Assembly (NCBI GenBank): GCA_016936505.1
Contig: JAFGXS010000084.1
Location: 1-36,249 of the forward strand
Length of the DNA stretch: 36,249 bases
DNA from: Bacteroidales bacterium
GTDB lineage: Bacteria > Bacteroidota > Bacteroidia > Bacteroidales > F082
Direction: 5' to 3'
The position numbers and the translations under genes were made by a program. Below the pieces are notes generated by a model, which did no database searches, was not told where the DNA came from, and worked only from the letters and a program-made list of their open reading frames with translations. Below, one piece after another: positions 33,290 to 36,249 of this stretch (position 1 is the stretch's first letter; each line of letters begins with the position of its first letter).

Positions 33290-34255
33290 TTGAGTCGTTC
33301 AAACCAAATAATCAACTCTGCATTACAAACATTAGACATTGAAAGTAAAGCAATTGAATCCTTAAACAACTCAATTAATCAGGATTTTGTTGACACTGTT
33401 GAAATGATTTATCAATCAAAAGGACGCGTGGTTGTTACAGGTATTGGTAAAAGTGCACACATAGCTTCAAAAATTGTAGCCACATTGAATTCCACCGGAA
33501 CATCATCGGTATTTATGCACGCTGCAGATGCTATTCACGGTGATCTTGGAATTATCCAAAAAGAAGACATTGTTATTGTACTATCAAAAAGTGGTGAAAC
33601 ACCCGAAATTAAAGTACTTGTTCCTTTAATTAAATCTACCGGAAACCCATTAATTGCTATTGTTGGTAACAATAAGTCATATCTGGCGAAACAAGCTTCA
33701 AAAGTTCTGGATGTAACTATCGAAAAAGAAGCATGTCAAAACAACCTGGCTCCAACTACAAGTACTACTGCACAACTGGTAATGGGAGATGCGCTGGCAG
33801 TTTCTCTCATGGAAATAAGAGGGTTCTCCTCCAGAGACTTTGCTCGCTTTCATCCTGGCGGAACTTTAGGGAAAAGACTATACATGAGAGTTAAAGATTT
33901 GTTTATAAACAATGAAGTTCCCAGAGTTAAGGCAAATGAATCGATGGATCTGATTATTATGGAGATTTCATCAAAAAGATTAGGAGCCACTGCTGTATTA
34001 GATGATGAAAAATTAGTTGGAATTATTACTGATGGAGATCTACGCAGGATGCTCCAAAAACATGCCGATTACAGAAAATTACTGGCTTCCGATGTAATGA
34101 CCCCAAACCCCAGAACCATTCAGGATACCAGTTTAGTTGTGGACGCCTTAACGCTTATGAAAGAAAACAATATAACACAACTACCTGTTCTAAAAAAAGA
34201 TAAATACCTGGGCGTTATTCATTTACACGATATTTTAAAAGAAGGAATACTTTAA
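33290..34255 (+). CDS. kdsD: Arabinose-5-phosphate isomerase (KpsF/GutQ family)
   Basis: Interconverts ribulose-5-phosphate and arabinose-5-phosphate, the first step to Kdo for LPS. The 321-residue protein has a SIS domain (about 35-165, with GIGKSAHIAS and SKSGETPE) and two CBS domains (about 205-262 and 270-321). The start is a TTG at 33290; no in-frame ATG or GTG lies between the upstream stop near 33263 and there, and the next ATG would cut off the start of the SIS domain. Its stop overlaps the next start (TAATG). It works with kdsB at 4657, far away on the other strand. Confidence 0.92.
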   Translation: MSRSNQIINSALQTLDIESKAIESLNNSINQDFVDTVEMIYQSKGRVVVTGIGKSAHIASKIVATLNSTGTSSVFMHAADAIHGDLGIIQKEDIVIVLSKSGETPEIKVLVPLIKSTGNPLIAIVGNNKSYLAKQASKVLDVTIEKEACQNNLAPTTSTTAQLVMGDALAVSLMEIRGFSSRDFARFHPGGTLGKRLYMRVKDLFINNEVPRVKANESMDLIIMEISSKRLGATAVLDDEKLVGIITDGDLRRMLQKHADYRKLLASDVMTPNPRTIQDTSLVVDALTLMKENNITQLPVLKKDKYLGVIHLHDILKEGIL

Positions 34256-34611
34256 TGAAAAGCAAAATAATACAAGACTTTGACGACTACAGGGCACTGA
34301 TGAATGAAAAACTCATGGAGGCTCCCAACAATAAAATCATTAAAAGAATTTTTAATATTGATACAAACACATATATGCCTGGCGCTTTGGACACAAAGAC
34401 CAAAGAAATGTTGGGACTTGTTGCATCTATGGTATTAAAATGTGATGACTGCATCTATTATCATCTGGAAAGATGTAATGAAAATGGAGTTACCACAGAA
34501 GAAATGATGGAAATTTTCGGCGTGGCAAATCTTGTAGGAGGAACCATTGTAATACCTCATACACGCAAAGCCATGGAATTTTGGGAAGCCCTTAACTCTG
34601 AACAAGAATAA
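34255..34611 (+). CDS. Carboxymuconolactone decarboxylase/AhpD-like protein
   Basis: A 118-residue protein of the AhpD/CMD fold, an all-helical family often with peroxidase-linked thiol activity. It shows the redox motif KCDDCIYYH (C63-x2-C66-x3-H70), as in AhpD, and a third cysteine (C74). So a disulphide-redox role is more likely than a decarboxylase. It overlaps the end of kdsD by one base and is followed by lptB after two bases, so all three share a transcript. Why a thiol protein lies between LPS genes is unclear. Confidence 0.85.
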   Translation: MKSKIIQDFDDYRALMNEKLMEAPNNKIIKRIFNIDTNTYMPGALDTKTKEMLGLVASMVLKCDDCIYYHLERCNENGVTTEEMMEIFGVANLVGGTIVIPHTRKAMEFWEALNSEQE

Positions 34612-34613
34612 CA

Positions 34614-35357
34614 ATGATGCGACTCTGGACAAAAGATTTGGTTAAAAAATACCGGCAACGTACGGTAGTAAAAAGTGTTTCTGTTGAAGTAAAGCAGGGA
34701 GAAATTATCGGATTATTGGGACCAAATGGAGCTGGAAAAACCACAACCTTCTACATGATGACAGGGTTAATCAAGCCTTATGGCGGACACGTTTACCTAG
34801 ATAATAAAGACATTACAGAACTCCCCATGTACAAAAGAGCGCAATTGGGAGTAGGTTATCTGGCACAGGAAGCTTCAGTTTTTAGGCATTTAAGTGTTGA
34901 GGACAACATTAAATCTGTTATGGAGTTCACCAAAATGTCGAGAAACGATCAAAAACTTAAACTAGAATCTTTACTCGATGAATTTGGTTTACAACACATT
35001 AGAAAAAGCAAAGGAATTCAGCTTTCCGGTGGCGAACGACGAAGAGTTGAGATTGCCAGAACCCTTGCTGTTAATCCTAAATTTATTTTGCTTGATGAAC
35101 CTTTTGCCGGTGTTGACCCTATCGCAGTAGAAGATATTCAGACCATTGTTTCTACTTTAAAAAACAAAAACATTGGAATTCTGATTACAGACCACAATGT
35201 TCATGAAACGCTTACCATTACAGACAAAGCCTATCTGCTATTTGAGGGATCGGTTCTAAAATACGGAACTGCTGAAGAACTGGCCAACGATAAGCATGTT
35301 CGTAAAGTTTACCTGGGACAAAACTTTGAATTAAGAAAAAAGGATAAAAAGGAGTAA
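34614..35357 (+). CDS. lptB: LPS export ABC transporter ATPase LptB
   Basis: ATPase of the Lpt machine that lifts LPS from the inner membrane. The 247-residue protein has Walker A GPNGAGKT (36-43), the YLAQEASVFRHLSVEDNI Q-loop region that separates LptB from other ABC ATPases, signature LSGGE (137-141), Walker B LLDEP (159-163) and the H-loop ITDHNVHET. Two ATGs in a row (34614, 34617) are possible starts. Its neighbours kdsD and, farther away, kdsB make the Kdo that LPS needs. It ends four bases from the convergent pssA gene. Confidence 0.94.
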   Translation: MMRLWTKDLVKKYRQRTVVKSVSVEVKQGEIIGLLGPNGAGKTTTFYMMTGLIKPYGGHVYLDNKDITELPMYKRAQLGVGYLAQEASVFRHLSVEDNIKSVMEFTKMSRNDQKLKLESLLDEFGLQHIRKSKGIQLSGGERRRVEIARTLAVNPKFILLDEPFAGVDPIAVEDIQTIVSTLKNKNIGILITDHNVHETLTITDKAYLLFEGSVLKYGTAEELANDKHVRKVYLGQNFELRKKDKKE

Positions 35358-35361
35358 GCTT

Positions 35362-36102
35362 CTAGGTTTGAATATCTGTGAGGTAAATAACCAAAGATAC
35401 GAACAGATATAGAACAAAAATAAACGGGACAGCTATCACCTGAAGCCAAAGCAACAGCACGACAGAAACAATCATAAATACATATTTAATGGCATTCTGA
35501 GAAAATCCGAATCCTTGAAACTTTAAAGAAAACATTGGAAATCGGGAAACCAATAATAAAGAGCCGAATACAGCTATTGCCAAGAGGAAATAGGTGTTCG
35601 TGATTACCATATAAAACAAATCCTGATCAGAATATAATTTTTGCCGTATCAAAGGAAGACTGGCAATCAACAATGCCAGCGGAGGCGTTGGCAAACCTTT
35701 AAAGCTAAAATGTTGCTCCTCATCGATATTAAATTTTGCAAGTCTTAAACCAGACATCAAAGGTACCATCAAAGCAAGAAACGGTATAATATTCACATTG
35801 TCGAGGTTCTCAGCAGGTTTACCATGGCTTAAATTAAGCATTTGAAATAAAATAAATCCTGGGGCCAACCCAAAAGAAATCATATCAGAAAGTGAGTCAA
35901 GCTGAACGCCAATTTCTGAGCTGGCATGTAACAATCGTGCCGTAAACCCGTCAAAAAAATCAAATACAGCAGCCAGAAATATAAACATTCCCGCATAGGT
36001 TAGTTGCACAGGGCTACCTTTAACACCAAAGTACACAGCAATAATACCAGACGTCATACTTAACAACGTAATTGTATTGGGAATATGATTTTTTAGCGCC
36101 AT
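35362..36102 (-). CDS. pssA: CDP-diacylglycerol--serine O-phosphatidyltransferase
   Basis: Makes phosphatidylserine in the inner membrane, the precursor of phosphatidylethanolamine. The 246-residue protein carries the CDP-alcohol phosphotransferase motif D48-x2-D51-G52-x2-A55-R56-x8-G65-x3-D69-x3-D73 with all acidic residues, then several membrane helices. The ATG at 36102 is chosen because its start MALKNHIPNTITLL fits the family and a -7 box lies between it and an alternative start at 36138. Confidence 0.92.
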   Translation of the reverse strand: MALKNHIPNTITLLSMTSGIIAVYFGVKGSPVQLTYAGMFIFLAAVFDFFDGFTARLLHASSEIGVQLDSLSDMISFGLAPGFILFQMLNLSHGKPAENLDNVNIIPFLALMVPLMSGLRLAKFNIDEEQHFSFKGLPTPPLALLIASLPLIRQKLYSDQDLFYMVITNTYFLLAIAVFGSLLLVSRFPMFSLKFQGFGFSQNAIKYVFMIVSVVLLLWLQVIAVPFIFVLYLFVSLVIYLTDIQT

Positions 36103-36117
36103 GATTAAATCTTTTTT

Positions 36118-36125
36118 CAAAGATA
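36118..36125 (-). promoter_or_regulatory. Candidate -7 box for pssA
   Basis: Reads TATCTTTG on the minus strand, a TAnnTTTG match, 16 bases before the chosen start codon. No matching -33 TTG is seen. It supports the start at 36102. Confidence 0.45.
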
Positions 36126-36207
36126 AACATAAACCCATAGTTCAGGGCATAATTTTAATGAATATAGAGGCTGCTCAAATGTTTAAAAAATAACAAGGCA
36201 AAAACCT

Positions 36208-36228
36208 GAAACAAACGTTTGAAACAAA
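36208..36228. repeat. Short direct repeat with palindrome at the window edge
   Basis: GAAACAAA occurs at 36208-36215 and again at 36221-36228, a 13-base period, and CAAACGTTTG (36212-36221) between them is a perfect palindrome. It could be an operator of a gene beyond the window, but it is short. Confidence 0.3.
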
Positions 36229-36249
36229 TTGTTGTATTCAAGTGCATAA

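Noticed and set aside
1..36249. A hidden mobile element, prophage or defence island
   Set aside because: No transposase, integrase, phage, restriction or CRISPR gene is visible; gene content is core metabolism throughout with even base composition.

Overview
The window looks like a stretch of core chromosome from a member of the Bacteroidota, most likely Bacteroidales or a Marinilabilia-like relative. The evidence is the AT-rich sequence, the repeated -7 promoter motif TAnnTTTG, weak Shine-Dalgarno sequences, and families typical of that phylum: DUF4271, DUF4296, a DUF2807 beta-helix protein, an HU/SPOR membrane protein, a bacterial GH3 enzyme, and an initiator tRNA gene ending in ACTA. I see no insertion sequence, prophage, integrase, CRISPR array or rRNA. 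No species is claimed.

Layout. (1) 51-7607, minus strand: a nine-gene run reading GH3 acyl-adenylating enzyme, deoxynucleoside kinase, kdsB, HU/SPOR membrane protein, trmB, MGMT-like protein lacking its cysteine, GT2 glycosyltransferase and dihydroorotase, closed by a hairpin terminator (eight recognised families; spacing mostly 5-87 nt). (2) 7701-12339, minus: a two-component pair followed by a porin-like protein and the ammonium transporter amt, with an operator-like palindrome at the porin promoter. (3) 12473-14225, minus: DUF4271 and hemD. (4) 14408-17703, plus: acetate/ATP fermentation genes pta and ackA with a diverged 3-hydroxyacyl-CoA dehydrogenase between them. (5) 17721-20186, minus: yebC and a DUF2807/beta-barrel protein. 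(6) 20346-25087, plus: a long RelA/SpoT protein whose hydrolase looks intact but whose synthetase residues are replaced, a Fur-family regulator, purA and a CYTH protein. (7) 25093-28779, minus: a lipoprotein of the endonuclease/exonuclease/phosphatase fold, then an era-der-hslR ribosome-assembly cluster. (8) 28797-29056: initiator tRNA with promoter and terminators; then a small unlisted zinc-ribbon ORF on the minus strand. (9) 29601-33147: deoC (plus), a DUF4296 lipoprotein and recQ (minus). (10) 33290-36125: kdsD, an AhpD-like protein and lptB (plus), facing pssA (minus).

How they fit: kdsB, kdsD and lptB serve LPS synthesis and export; pssA serves phospholipids; dihydroorotase, purA, deoxynucleoside kinase and deoC serve nucleotide metabolism; trmB, era, der, hslR and the fMet tRNA serve translation; pta/ackA makes ATP from acetyl-CoA. 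There is no clear new multi-gene defence or mobile system. The points most worth following are conserved enzymes with replaced catalytic residues (RelA/SpoT, the pta-ackA dehydrogenase, the MGMT-like protein, dihydroorotase), the small zinc-ribbon ORF, and the possible regulatory dyads near the amt, fur, purA and deoC promoters.
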